Notes under the pieces: model-generated
Seen by the model: the letters and a program-made list of their open reading frames with translations, nothing else
What the model was told of the DNA's origin: nothing
Databases searched by the model: none
Program-made: the position numbers and the translations under genes
NCBI GenBank assembly: GCA_964617825.1
Contig: CAZTWL010000003.1
Coordinates: 62,001-126,000, forward strand
Direction of reading: 5' to 3'
Length of the DNA stretch: 64,000 bases
Source: VSJD01 sp964617825
GTDB taxonomy: Bacteria; Verrucomicrobiota; Kiritimatiellia; JAAZAB01
Shown here: in pieces, positions 34,981 to 43,300 of the stretch
Position numbering within the stretch: the first letter of the stretch is position 1
Layout: every line of letters begins with the position of its first letter

Positions 34981-35904
34981 ATGAAAGCCGGAACAGTTAA
35001 AAACCATGACGTAACGGCCTTGGGGTTCTGCGCCATCGACCATCTATGCCTGATTCCAAAAACCCCCGACGACGACAAGGTGGAAATCAGCAAGCTTTTG
35101 ATCGGCGGCGGCGGTCCGGCGGCGACGGCGGCGGTTGCGGCGGCGCGGCTGGGCGCCCGGACGGCATATCTTGGCGCCGTGGGTGATGATGCTGCCGGCA
35201 AACAGATATTGGAAGGTTTGCAAGCTGCAAATGTCGATGTTGCAGGGGTCTTGATCCGCCCGGGCGCAGTCTCGGCGGTCGGCTATTGCTGGGTTGAGCA
35301 GTTAACCGGGAAAAGGAACATCGCTTGGTCGAAGGGCAGTGTTCAAGGATTGCGCGCGCGCGAAGTGAACTCCGCCATCGTCTGTTCCGGGCGGGTATTG
35401 CTCCTGGACGGGCATCATCCCGAAGCCGCGATTCGCGCGGCGCAACTGGCCAAAAAACACGGCACGAAAGTGTTGCTTGACGGCGGGACCTTCCGTCCGC
35501 ACATGAAAGCTTTGATGGCTTTAAGCGACGTGGTCATTGCCTCGGAGGTGTTTGCCAGGCAGATGACGGGACAGGACGATGTCAAAGCCGCGCTGATGAA
35601 GATTTACGGCTACGGTCCGCAATGGGCCGTTGTGACCCTGGGCGCGAAAGGAGCCATGGCTTACGACGGCCAGAAATTCCTGGCGCAAAAATCGTTCAAG
35701 GTCGACGTGGTCGACACCACCGGGGCGGGGGATGTGTACCATGGAGCTTTTGCGTATAAATATCTGTCGTCCAGCGACCTTGCGGAGATCATGCGGTTTT
35801 CGGCGGCCGTTGCCGCAATGAAATGCCGGCAACTCGGCGGACGCGGCGGCATTCCGGAAAAAGAGGAAGTCGCAAAGTTCATGCGCAAGGGGGCACAGGC
35901 GTAA
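34981..35904 (+). CDS. PfkB-family carbohydrate kinase
   Basis: A 307-residue ribokinase-fold kinase. GGGGPAATAAVAAARLGA near residue 40 is the first PfkB signature region, and DTTGAGDVYHGAF holds the anion hole with catalytic Asp251. The family phosphorylates ribose, fructose, 2-keto-3-deoxygluconate, 5-dehydro-2-deoxygluconate (IolC) or nucleosides; the sequence does not say which. Two neighbours suggest candidates: an IolB-like isomerase would favour an IolC-like role, and the KDPG-type aldolase at 44476 would favour a KDG-kinase-like role. It starts 6 bp after the regulator gene and probably shares its transcript. A 179-bp gap follows. Confidence 0.88.
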   Translation: MKAGTVKNHDVTALGFCAIDHLCLIPKTPDDDKVEISKLLIGGGGPAATAAVAAARLGARTAYLGAVGDDAAGKQILEGLQAANVDVAGVLIRPGAVSAVGYCWVEQLTGKRNIAWSKGSVQGLRAREVNSAIVCSGRVLLLDGHHPEAAIRAAQLAKKHGTKVLLDGGTFRPHMKALMALSDVVIASEVFARQMTGQDDVKAALMKIYGYGPQWAVVTLGAKGAMAYDGQKFLAQKSFKVDVVDTTGAGDVYHGAFAYKYLSSSDLAEIMRFSAAVAAMKCRQLGGRGGIPEKEEVAKFMRKGAQA

Positions 35905-35948
35905 CCGCGCGCAATTTTACGGTCGCGGGCTATGTCCGCAACCCAAAA

Positions 35949-36030
35949 AATTAACCACGGATTACACGGGTATGAGGATCGAATCTCATCGCATTAAATC
36001 ATTAGATCAGCGCCATCAGTGGCAAAATTC
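35949..36030. repeat. Possible remnant of a dispersed intergenic repeat
   Basis: The stretch starting TTAACCACGGATTACACGG at 35951 and ending near CATCAGTGGCAAAATTC resembles, from memory, a degenerate repeat found between genes in many environmental bacteria, including PVC members (phrases such as CCACGGATTACACGG and ATCAGTGGC). Only one copy is present here. It lies before the IolB-like gene; a weak promoter (TTGTTT 36031-36036, GATAAC 36055-36060) follows it. Confidence 0.4.
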
Positions 36031-36083
36031 TTGTTTTTATAGCGGTTTCTGGTGGATAACTACTAAAGAAGGATGATCGCGAC

Positions 36084-36878
36084 ATGAATTATCTCAAGCA
36101 ATATGAAAGCAAGCCGGGATTTACGAAAATCGTCAAAAAAAACGATATGGGCTTGAAAATCACGGAGTTCGGCCTGATTAAGCTGCGGAGCGGCGAGGAA
36201 TACACGGCGGCTAACGGAGCGAACGAAACGGCCCTGATCGTATTGGGCGGCCGTTGCCAGGTGCAGGGCGCAGGGTTTCAGTTCGAGGAAGTCGGCGCGC
36301 GCAAGGATGTTTTTGCGGGTCTGCCGCATGCCGTTTATCTTCCGCCGCAAAGCAAATATACAATCAAGGCGCTTGCCGATCTCGAAATTGCATGGACGGA
36401 ATCGCCCTCGCAGCTGGCGGCCAAGCCGCGGCATATCGAGCCGGGACAAGTTAAATCCGTGGCGATCGGCAAAAGTAATTATACCCGCGAAGCGCGCATG
36501 ATCATTTATGAGGATTTCGAGTGCGGCCATTTTATCATTGGCGAAGCAATCGTGCCTCCCGGCAACTGGGCCAGTTACCCGCCGCATCGGCATGATTTCG
36601 ACAATCTGCCGGAAGAAGTGGACATGGAGGAAATCTACTTTTTCCGGTTCAATCCGGAGCAGGGATTCGGGATCCAGAAGATCTATACCGATGACCGCAG
36701 CATCGACGAAACCTATACGATGCAGAACAACGATACGGTCGGGATACCGGCCGGCTATCATCCGGTGGTGTGCGCGCCCGGCTACACCATGTATTATCTT
36801 TGGATCATGACAGGCAACATCCGCCGGTTCCTTTCGTACAAGGATCCGGCCCATGCGTGGATTGCCGCCAAAGGTTGA
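36084..36878 (+). CDS. iolB: IolB-like 5-deoxy-glucuronate isomerase family protein
   Basis: A 264-residue bicupin of the IolB family. IolB converts 5-deoxy-glucuronate to 5-dehydro-2-deoxygluconate in myo-inositol breakdown. The second cupin shows NWASYPPHRHD with metal ligands His168 and His170, EEIYFFRF with Glu182/183, and a further His in AGYHPVVCAPGY. NYTREARMIIYEDF is also conserved. AAGGATG precedes ATG 36084. The other inositol genes (iolD, iolE, a clear iolG) are missing from the window, so this member may act on a related uronate-like or deoxy sugar acid. FGGY kinase starts 10 bp later. Confidence 0.85.
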   Translation: MNYLKQYESKPGFTKIVKKNDMGLKITEFGLIKLRSGEEYTAANGANETALIVLGGRCQVQGAGFQFEEVGARKDVFAGLPHAVYLPPQSKYTIKALADLEIAWTESPSQLAAKPRHIEPGQVKSVAIGKSNYTREARMIIYEDFECGHFIIGEAIVPPGNWASYPPHRHDFDNLPEEVDMEEIYFFRFNPEQGFGIQKIYTDDRSIDETYTMQNNDTVGIPAGYHPVVCAPGYTMYYLWIMTGNIRRFLSYKDPAHAWIAAKG

Positions 36879-36888
36879 GCGTGCATGT

Positions 36889-38400
36889 ATGAGCGGCCAA
36901 GACACACTTTTAGGGATAGACCTTGGCACCGGCGGGTGCAAAATCACCTTGATTGACGCGCACGGCCATATTCTGGCCGGCGGTTTCGAGGAATATCCCA
37001 CGCACCATCCCCACCCGGGTTGGGCGGAGCAGCGGCCGGAAGACTGGTATCATGCCGTCTGCCATATTCTGAAGAGCATGCGGGCCAAGGGCGGGTTCGA
37101 TCCCGCCGGGATCAGGGGCATATCCGTGGATGGTTCCACGCATAATGCCGTGCTGCTCGGGGCCGGACTGGAAGTGCTCCGTCCGGTCATTATGTGGACC
37201 GACCAACGCAGCCAATGCGAGGCGGATGACCTTGAACGTGAAAACGGGCGCCTGATTTTCGAAACGGCATTGCAAAAGCCCGCCCCGACGTGGACTTTGC
37301 CCCAGATGCTTTGGCTGCAGCGGCACGAACCCGCAATATTTCCGAAAATAGCGCACATTTTATTCGTCAAGGATTACATCCGCTACAAGCTGACGGGTGA
37401 ATTCGTCACTGATTATATCGAGGCTCAGGGGTCGCTATTCTACGACGTGCGCAATCGGCGCTGGTCCGAAAAATTATGCGCGTTGGCCGGCATCCCCTTC
37501 ACGGCGCTGCCGCCGCTGGTCGAGCCTTCCGCCGTTGCCGGCCGGGTGACGGCGCAAGCTTCGGCGGACACCGGCGTGCCGGAAGGCATTCCGGTGATTG
37601 CCGGCGCATCGGATTCGGCGGTTGAGGATTATGCGGCCGGGGCCGTTGAACCGGGACAGTGCATCATCAAGCTGGCAACCGCCGGCAATGTGAATGTCAT
37701 GACCGCCGTCGCCGTTCCTAATATCCGGACCTTGACCTATTCGCATATTGTGCCGGGATTGTGGTACACCGTGACGGCCACCAATGCCGCCGCCATTTGT
37801 CTGCGATGGTTCCGGGATGTTTTTGCCGGCGACTTGGCCGCGGGCCAGGGCGCAAATGTTTATGCCGCCATGGACCAGGCGGCCGCCAAATCCCCGCTGG
37901 GAGCGCGCGGTTTGTTTTTCCATCCGTATTTGCAGGGTGAACGATCGCCCTACTGGGATCCCGATTTGCGCGCAAGTTTTACGGGGGCGGCCATGCGCCA
38001 TGTCCGGGGCGACTTTATCCGGGCGGTTATGGAGGGCGTGGCTTTTTCGCTGCTGGATTGCAAGCGGGTGATCGATGAAATGAAATTGCCCGTCACGCAA
38101 TTGAGGCTGATCGGCGGAGGCGCCAAAAGCGATTTGTGGAGCCGGATTGTCTGCGATGTTTTCGGCAAAGAACTGGTCCGTCCGGCCGCCTGCGACGCTT
38201 CTTACGGCGCGGCCCTCCTGGCGGGGGTTGGCCTGGGCGTTTTTGACGGCGAAAAAGATGCCGTGGCCAAATGCGTCAAAATCAAGGATATCCTGATGCC
38301 CGACGAACAGAATCACGCAAAATACGCGAAATTATTCGATAAGTATCTGGGCATTCATGATGCCTTAAGCGCCGTCTATAAAAGCATGGCAACGGAGTAA
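36889..38400 (+). CDS. FGGY-family carbohydrate kinase (xylulokinase-like)
   Basis: A 503-residue sugar kinase of the FGGY family. The N-terminal ATPase fold starts LLGIDLGTGGCK (phosphate loop 1); further marks are GISVDGSTHNAVLL, IMWTDQRSQCEADDL, and in the C-terminal half VIAGASDSAVEDYAAG and RLIGGGAKSDLWSRI. It resembles XylB-type kinases, which phosphorylate ketopentoses, but other ketoses and polyols are known substrates. ATG 36889 was chosen because MSGQDTLLG starts just before the first strand; AAAGG lies about 14 bases upstream and translation may be coupled to the IolB-like gene 10 bp away. With the isomerase at 41021 it forms an isomerase/kinase pair. Confidence 0.88.
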   Translation: MSGQDTLLGIDLGTGGCKITLIDAHGHILAGGFEEYPTHHPHPGWAEQRPEDWYHAVCHILKSMRAKGGFDPAGIRGISVDGSTHNAVLLGAGLEVLRPVIMWTDQRSQCEADDLERENGRLIFETALQKPAPTWTLPQMLWLQRHEPAIFPKIAHILFVKDYIRYKLTGEFVTDYIEAQGSLFYDVRNRRWSEKLCALAGIPFTALPPLVEPSAVAGRVTAQASADTGVPEGIPVIAGASDSAVEDYAAGAVEPGQCIIKLATAGNVNVMTAVAVPNIRTLTYSHIVPGLWYTVTATNAAAICLRWFRDVFAGDLAAGQGANVYAAMDQAAAKSPLGARGLFFHPYLQGERSPYWDPDLRASFTGAAMRHVRGDFIRAVMEGVAFSLLDCKRVIDEMKLPVTQLRLIGGGAKSDLWSRIVCDVFGKELVRPAACDASYGAALLAGVGLGVFDGEKDAVAKCVKIKDILMPDEQNHAKYAKLFDKYLGIHDALSAVYKSMATE

Positions 38401-38423
38401 TCGAAAGAAATGAGGAAATGGTG

Positions 38424-39863
38424 ATGCTCTCAAAAGACAATTACATGTACGCAATGATCCGCAGCGAGCTTGTTTGGGCCGTCGGGGAAGCAAACGTCAG
38501 TTCGGACGATTCGGAACGGCTGGGACATTCCATCGATTATTACTGGATACCGGAAATGTGGCATGATCGCGGCAAAACTCCGCCCGCGCCGGATTTTATT
38601 GTCCACCCCGGTTCCGCCGGTGAAGTGGCCGGGGTCCTGCAGATTGCCAACAAGTATAAAATTCCGGTGATTCCCTGGGGCGGCGGTTCCGGTTCGCAGG
38701 GTGGGGCCTTGCCGATCTACGGCGGCATTGCCCTCGACATGAAACGCATGAATCGAGTCCTGAACGTCGACGCCCAATCGCTGACCGTAACTGCCGAAAC
38801 CGGGATCAATACCCAGCATCTTGAATGGGCGGTGCAGAAGGCCGGCTATTCTACGATGCATTTTCCGGCTTCGATTGCGTGTGCAACGCTGGGCGGTTTT
38901 CTCGCGCACCGGGGAACCGGCGTGCTTTCCACCAAGTACGGGAAGATCGAGGACATGACCATGTCGCTGGAAGTGGTAACGCCAACGGGCGAAATCATCA
39001 ACACCCTGCCGGTGCCGCGCCACGCTTCGGGGCCCGATTTGACCCAGATGTTTCTGGGCAGCGAAGGGACGCTGGGTGTTATGACCAGGGCGACCTTGAA
39101 AATTCATCCGATCCCCGAGGCCCGCAAATTTCATGCCTTCCTGTTCAAAGACATGCATGCCGCTTTGACCGCCGGCGCCAAGATCATGACCAGCCGGCTG
39201 CGCCCCTGCGTGATCCGGGTTTATGACGAAGCGGAAACCGCCAAGCTGATCAAGCGCGTCCTGGGCATCGACAAAAAGGGGGCTTACCTGGTTTTTGGCT
39301 TCGACGGCCCCCAGAAAATGGTCGAGCTTGAAGTCCAGTTGGCCTGCGATATCTGCCGGCGCGAAAAGTCGGAGGATTTGGGCGCGGAAATGGGCCAAAC
39401 CTGGTGGGATCATCGCTACAAATTCTTTTATCCGCCTTACATGTTCCAACTGCCCCAGGCGTTCGGCACGCTCGATACCGTGGCAACTTTTGCCAACATC
39501 GAAAATGTCTATTGGGCGATGAAAAACACCGTTGCCGCGAATTTCCCGCAGGCCACGTTCATCGGGCACTTTTCCCACTGGTATGAATGGGGCTGCATGC
39601 TCTATGCCCGTTTTATCATCGACGCTCCGCCGGAGGATCCGCCGGCGGCCGCCGCGCTGTATAACAAAGTCTGGGACATGGCCATCCGCGCGGCCATCAA
39701 GGAAGGCGGCGTGATCAACGAGCACCACGGCGTGGGCCTTAAACTCGGGCGCATGATGCAAGACCTTTATGGCCCGGCCTTTAAAGTACTGTCCGGGATT
39801 AAAATGTCGCTCGATCCGAACAACATCATGAATCCCGGTAAAATGGGTTTCGGGGGGATATAA
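38424..39863 (+). CDS. FAD-linked oxidase, GlcD/alkyl-DHAP-synthase-like
   Basis: A 479-residue flavoprotein of the vanillyl-alcohol-oxidase type. The FAD-binding domain shows IPWGGGSGSQGG and FLAHRGTGVLSTKYGKIED; the C-terminal substrate domain shows HFSHWYEWG and NEHHGVGL, the latter holding the active-site His pair. The GHFSHWYEWG segment is closest to alkyl-DHAP synthase and D-lactate or glycolate oxidase relatives. With the iron-sulfur gene 3 bp downstream it probably forms a GlcD-GlcF-like dehydrogenase that oxidises a 2-hydroxy acid. ATG 38424 is preferred to ATG 38418 because GAGG at 38412-38415 is 8 bases away rather than 2. The substrate is unknown. Confidence 0.85.
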   Translation: MLSKDNYMYAMIRSELVWAVGEANVSSDDSERLGHSIDYYWIPEMWHDRGKTPPAPDFIVHPGSAGEVAGVLQIANKYKIPVIPWGGGSGSQGGALPIYGGIALDMKRMNRVLNVDAQSLTVTAETGINTQHLEWAVQKAGYSTMHFPASIACATLGGFLAHRGTGVLSTKYGKIEDMTMSLEVVTPTGEIINTLPVPRHASGPDLTQMFLGSEGTLGVMTRATLKIHPIPEARKFHAFLFKDMHAALTAGAKIMTSRLRPCVIRVYDEAETAKLIKRVLGIDKKGAYLVFGFDGPQKMVELEVQLACDICRREKSEDLGAEMGQTWWDHRYKFFYPPYMFQLPQAFGTLDTVATFANIENVYWAMKNTVAANFPQATFIGHFSHWYEWGCMLYARFIIDAPPEDPPAAAALYNKVWDMAIRAAIKEGGVINEHHGVGLKLGRMMQDLYGPAFKVLSGIKMSLDPNNIMNPGKMGFGGI

Positions 39864-39866
39864 ACA

Positions 39867-40865
39867 ATGAATATTCTTAAATATAAGGAAGTCATCAATG
39901 CCTGCCGGTTTTGTTTCATGTGCCGCCATCTGGACACGGTTGGCAACGTGACCTTCAAGGAAGCCGATACCCCGCGCGGCCGGGCGCTGATTTGCGACAA
40001 GATTCGCATGAACCGGGCGAACCTGGAGAATCAGGACTTTATCGATACGATTTATCGAAGCGCCTTGAGCGCCGCCTGCCGCCGCCATTGCGTCAGCAGT
40101 TACGATGAAGCCGGACTGGTGCTTGCCGCCCGGCGCGACATTGTCGAAGCCAATCTTGTTCCCGAGAAAATCAAGCAGCTGGCGAAAGAACTGGCCGAGG
40201 CTGCCTTCACGGTGGAAGGGCAAGGCAAAATTCTCTATTACGTCGATCCCTATAATGAAAATCCGGAAGCTTTTGTCAAGCTTGCCGGCAAATGCAAAAT
40301 AATCGCGGGCGGCGATACGGGCAAGGCCCTGGAAGTGTTGGGTTTTGCCGCGGAAGCCAAAGCTGTTTTTGCCCGGTTTAATGCGGCGGTCAAGGCGTCC
40401 GGGTGCAAAATCGTTGTCACCTCATGTCCGGCCAGCTATGACATGCTGAAGAAAAATCTTAAAGGCATGACCGTCCAACATAGCTCGGAATACCTGCTGG
40501 CGTCCGGTTTTAAGTCGGCGTCCGCCGCCAAGGCCTATTACCTGGACAGCGATTTCCTGAAAAATTACAGCGATAACATGTCTGCCCCGCGGGATTTGCT
40601 GAAATCGCTGGGTTATGACCTGGTCCCGTTCGGAACCAATACCGAGGAATCGTATGCGGCCGGCGAAGGCGGGGTGGTTTTCGACAAAATCAATCCGGAA
40701 CTGTGCGCGCGGCTTTGCCGGCGGATTTATGAGTTAGCCGGCGACCCCCGGAAAGATGTCCTGATCGCTGCCTCGCCATATACCCGGGCGGTTCTGCATA
40801 AATACCAGCCGAAATTGACCGTTCTGTCGCTGGAAGAAGCTGTTCTCAGGGCCATCGGAAAATAA
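39867..40865 (+). CDS. Iron-sulfur protein, GlcF/GlpC-like partner of the FAD oxidase
   Basis: A 332-residue protein whose start has Cys13-x2-Cys16-x2-Cys19, with further cysteines at 43, 71 and 75. In GlcF and GlpC proteins two complete CxxCxxCxxxCP clusters sit here. In this protein the fourth cysteine and proline of the first cluster are missing and the second cluster is reduced to CRRHC, so at most one ordinary 4Fe-4S cluster seems likely. The C-terminal half has one CCG-like element (TSCPASYDML) but not the second. It starts 3 bp after the FAD oxidase and is probably its electron acceptor. A 155-bp gap follows. Confidence 0.7.
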   Translation: MNILKYKEVINACRFCFMCRHLDTVGNVTFKEADTPRGRALICDKIRMNRANLENQDFIDTIYRSALSAACRRHCVSSYDEAGLVLAARRDIVEANLVPEKIKQLAKELAEAAFTVEGQGKILYYVDPYNENPEAFVKLAGKCKIIAGGDTGKALEVLGFAAEAKAVFARFNAAVKASGCKIVVTSCPASYDMLKKNLKGMTVQHSSEYLLASGFKSASAAKAYYLDSDFLKNYSDNMSAPRDLLKSLGYDLVPFGTNTEESYAAGEGGVVFDKINPELCARLCRRIYELAGDPRKDVLIAASPYTRAVLHKYQPKLTVLSLEEAVLRAIGK

Positions 40866-41020
40866 TCCGGCCGCGATACGGAAAGAAATATTGTTTTGGG
40901 CAATAGATGCCGGCCGGTGTCATGGGGACAAAAATTAGTCATTCATTGGCATCGTCGCACGGGCGTGACCGTTATGGCAAATCAAGCGTTAAACACAGCC
41001 AAACACAGGAGCAGGAACGC

Positions 41021-42403
41021 ATGGCGTCGGTCGTTAAAAATAAGGATCCTATGAAAAAAATGACGGTCGGGTACATGGCCTTGTCGAAAGCCAGCTGGCA
41101 AACCCCGAAAATTGAAGCGTTGATGCGCACGACGTTGGCCAGTCTGAAAAAACTGCCGGTAGATATTGTCCATGGCAAAGGTTTGACGACCACCGAGTTC
41201 GAGGCGGCGGAACTCTGCGATGAGTTCAATCGCCATGGCGTGGATGCGATTGTCATCCATTTGGCCACTTTCCCGGTAGGGGCCATTATCCCGGCGGTGG
41301 CCCAGCGGATGTCGACGCCGATCCTCCTGTTTGCCAATCCGGAATTCCCGCAAATGGGCGGAGTTCTGGAGCAGAATTCTTTTTGCGGGGCCAACATGGC
41401 GGCGCATGTTTTGACAAAAATGGGCAGGAAATACGATTTTGCTTTTGGCCTGCCGCAGGATGCGGCCAAAGTTCTGGCGCAGCCGATCAACGTGTTGAGC
41501 TGCATCCGGCAACTGCGTGCAACCAGAATCGGCCTGGTTGGCGGTCGCGTGCCGGGATTTTACACCTCCAACTTTGACGAAATGAAGTTGCGGGCCGAGC
41601 TGGGCGTGAGCGTGGAGGTGCTCGATCTGCTTGAAATTGTGAATGCGGCGCAAAAGCTGCCCGCGGCCGATGCGGCCAGGGGGCTTGCCCTTGTTCGCAA
41701 AAGCGCCGCCGGCGCCTGCAAAGTTTCCGGCAAGGACCTGAAATTGGCCGGCAAACTTTTCCAGTCATTTAAAAAAGTGTCCGAAAAATACCGCCTTACG
41801 GCCTATGCCGTGCGCTGCTGGCCAGAATTTTCCGATATCTACGGGATTGCGCCCTGTGCGGTGATCGGGATGCTGAATGATGCCAGGCTGCCCACCAGCT
41901 GCGAAGGCGACATTCCCGGCGCCGTGACCATGCAGATCGAGAAAGAGCTAAGCGGCGGTTTGCTGCCGTTCTTTGTCGATTTGATCTCTTTTGACTACAA
42001 AGACAATACCGCCGTTGTCTGGCACTGCGGCGCCGCGCCGGTATCGCTCTGCCGCAATTTCAAAGATACGGCGCTGCGCCTGCATATGCGCGTCGATGGC
42101 GGCGATAAAAAAGGATTGACCAACGAGTTCCCGCTGAAACCCGGCCGGATTACGCTGGCTAAACTGGATGAAACCGGGACGGGCTATCGCATGCTGATTG
42201 CCTCCGGCACGGCGCTGGATACCGAACAAATCATTCGCGGCAATCCGCTGCGGGTGCGCTTCGACGGCAAGGTCGAGGCCTTGATCGGCACGATTATGAA
42301 AAAAGGATTTGAGCATCATTACTCCATGGTGCATGCCGATATTAAAAAAGAACTGGTCGCTTTCTGCGAATGGCTGAATATCGAAACCGTTGTCGTTGAA
42401 TAA
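41021..42403 (+). CDS. L-fucose/L-arabinose-isomerase-like protein
   Basis: A 460-residue protein of the FucI/AraA-like fold, shorter than classical L-fucose isomerase (about 590). The first half has the Rossmann-type segments VDAIVIHLATFPVGA and PILLFANPEFPQMGG; the second half has AVRCWPEFSDIYGIAPC and SCEGDIPGAVTM, where Glu and Asp residues bind the metal in the family. Members of this shorter group isomerise varied aldoses, and enzymes of this fold have been assigned to sulfoquinovose as well as to fucose and arabinose. ATG 41021 follows AGGAGCAGGA; the frame is open to 40907 but that leader is not family-like. A class II aldolase gene starts 11 bp later. Confidence 0.8.
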   Translation: MASVVKNKDPMKKMTVGYMALSKASWQTPKIEALMRTTLASLKKLPVDIVHGKGLTTTEFEAAELCDEFNRHGVDAIVIHLATFPVGAIIPAVAQRMSTPILLFANPEFPQMGGVLEQNSFCGANMAAHVLTKMGRKYDFAFGLPQDAAKVLAQPINVLSCIRQLRATRIGLVGGRVPGFYTSNFDEMKLRAELGVSVEVLDLLEIVNAAQKLPAADAARGLALVRKSAAGACKVSGKDLKLAGKLFQSFKKVSEKYRLTAYAVRCWPEFSDIYGIAPCAVIGMLNDARLPTSCEGDIPGAVTMQIEKELSGGLLPFFVDLISFDYKDNTAVVWHCGAAPVSLCRNFKDTALRLHMRVDGGDKKGLTNEFPLKPGRITLAKLDETGTGYRMLIASGTALDTEQIIRGNPLRVRFDGKVEALIGTIMKKGFEHHYSMVHADIKKELVAFCEWLNIETVVVE

Positions 42404-42414
42404 AAGGGAAAATC

Positions 42415-43263
42415 ATGCCGCTGGTAACTTTGAACGAAATTCTTCCCGCGGCGCGCAAGGCGGGTCGCGGGGTTGTGGCTTTTAACGTCGCCAACCTGGA
42501 AACGGTGGCGGCGGTGGTTCGCGCGGCGGAAAGCGAAAGCGCGCCATTGATCGTCCAGGTTTATCAGCGTCTTTTCAACGGCGATCACGCCGCCCTGGTT
42601 GCCGCCATGACGCGCCGGCTTGCGGAAAGCGCGGCGATTCCGATTGCCCTGCATCTCGACCATGGTGTTTCCGTGGAGCAAATCAAGGTTGCCATCGAGA
42701 TTGGGTATACTTCGGTGATGATTGACGGCTCAAAGCTGTCTTTTGCCGAGAATATCGAACTGACCGCCAAGGCTGCCGCCATTGCCCACCGGGCCGGAGT
42801 CACCATCGAGGCGGAAATCGGGCACGTCCCGTTTGGCGGCGGCAAAATCGAGCTTTCCACGGCGGCGGAGGCCGTCGAATTCGTAGCCAGGACAGGGGTC
42901 GATGCGCTGGCGGTCTCGATCGGCACGGCCCACGGTTTTTATAAAATCGAACCGGTGCTCGATATCGAGCGCTGCCGGGAGATCGGCCAAAGCGTGGCCA
43001 TCCCGCTGGTGCTGCACGGGGGCACCGGGGTTCCCGATGCCCAGGTCAGGCAGGCGATTGCCTGCGGCGTGGCCAAGATCAATATCGCGACCGAATTCCA
43101 AGACCTGTTCTTGCGCGGCGTTGCCGCCGAGCTTGAAAAGAACGGCGGAAAATTTGTGCCGGTCGATCTTTGTTTTAAGCCGGTGGAGGCGCAACTGCAG
43201 GGATATGCCAGGAATAAGATAAGAGCCTTCGCCGGCGCTCAGTTACCGCGCGGAAATGGTTAA
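42415..43263 (+). CDS. Class II fructose-bisphosphate-aldolase-family aldolase
   Basis: A 282-residue zinc-dependent aldolase of the Fba/GatY/KbaY/IolJ family. The zinc and catalytic residues are in HLDHG, EAEIGHV and LHGGTGV; the Gly-rich phosphate loop is in IPLVLHGG and VAKINIATE. The family cleaves ketose 1,6-bisphosphates, tagatose bisphosphate or 5-dehydro-2-deoxygluconate 6-phosphate (IolJ). AAGGGAA precedes ATG 42415. It follows the fucose-isomerase-like gene by 11 bp and, together with FGGY or PfkB kinase, would complete an isomerase-kinase-aldolase path. The exact substrate is open. Confidence 0.88.
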   Translation: MPLVTLNEILPAARKAGRGVVAFNVANLETVAAVVRAAESESAPLIVQVYQRLFNGDHAALVAAMTRRLAESAAIPIALHLDHGVSVEQIKVAIEIGYTSVMIDGSKLSFAENIELTAKAAAIAHRAGVTIEAEIGHVPFGGGKIELSTAAEAVEFVARTGVDALAVSIGTAHGFYKIEPVLDIERCREIGQSVAIPLVLHGGTGVPDAQVRQAIACGVAKINIATEFQDLFLRGVAAELEKNGGKFVPVDLCFKPVEAQLQGYARNKIRAFAGAQLPRGNG

Positions 43264-43300
43264 AAAGCTGTTGGAAATTAATCAAACAGGCAGCCGCAAG

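Noticed and set aside
38430..40223. A 597-codon minus-strand frame opposite the FAD oxidase and iron-sulfur genes
   Set aside because: It spans two real genes and their junction, has no motif, and lies opposite clear flavin and cysteine signatures.
34192..43263. A complete myo-inositol operon
   Set aside because: IolB-like, PfkB and class II aldolase genes are present, but IolD, IolE and a clear inositol dehydrogenase next to them are not, and the other neighbours do not fit.
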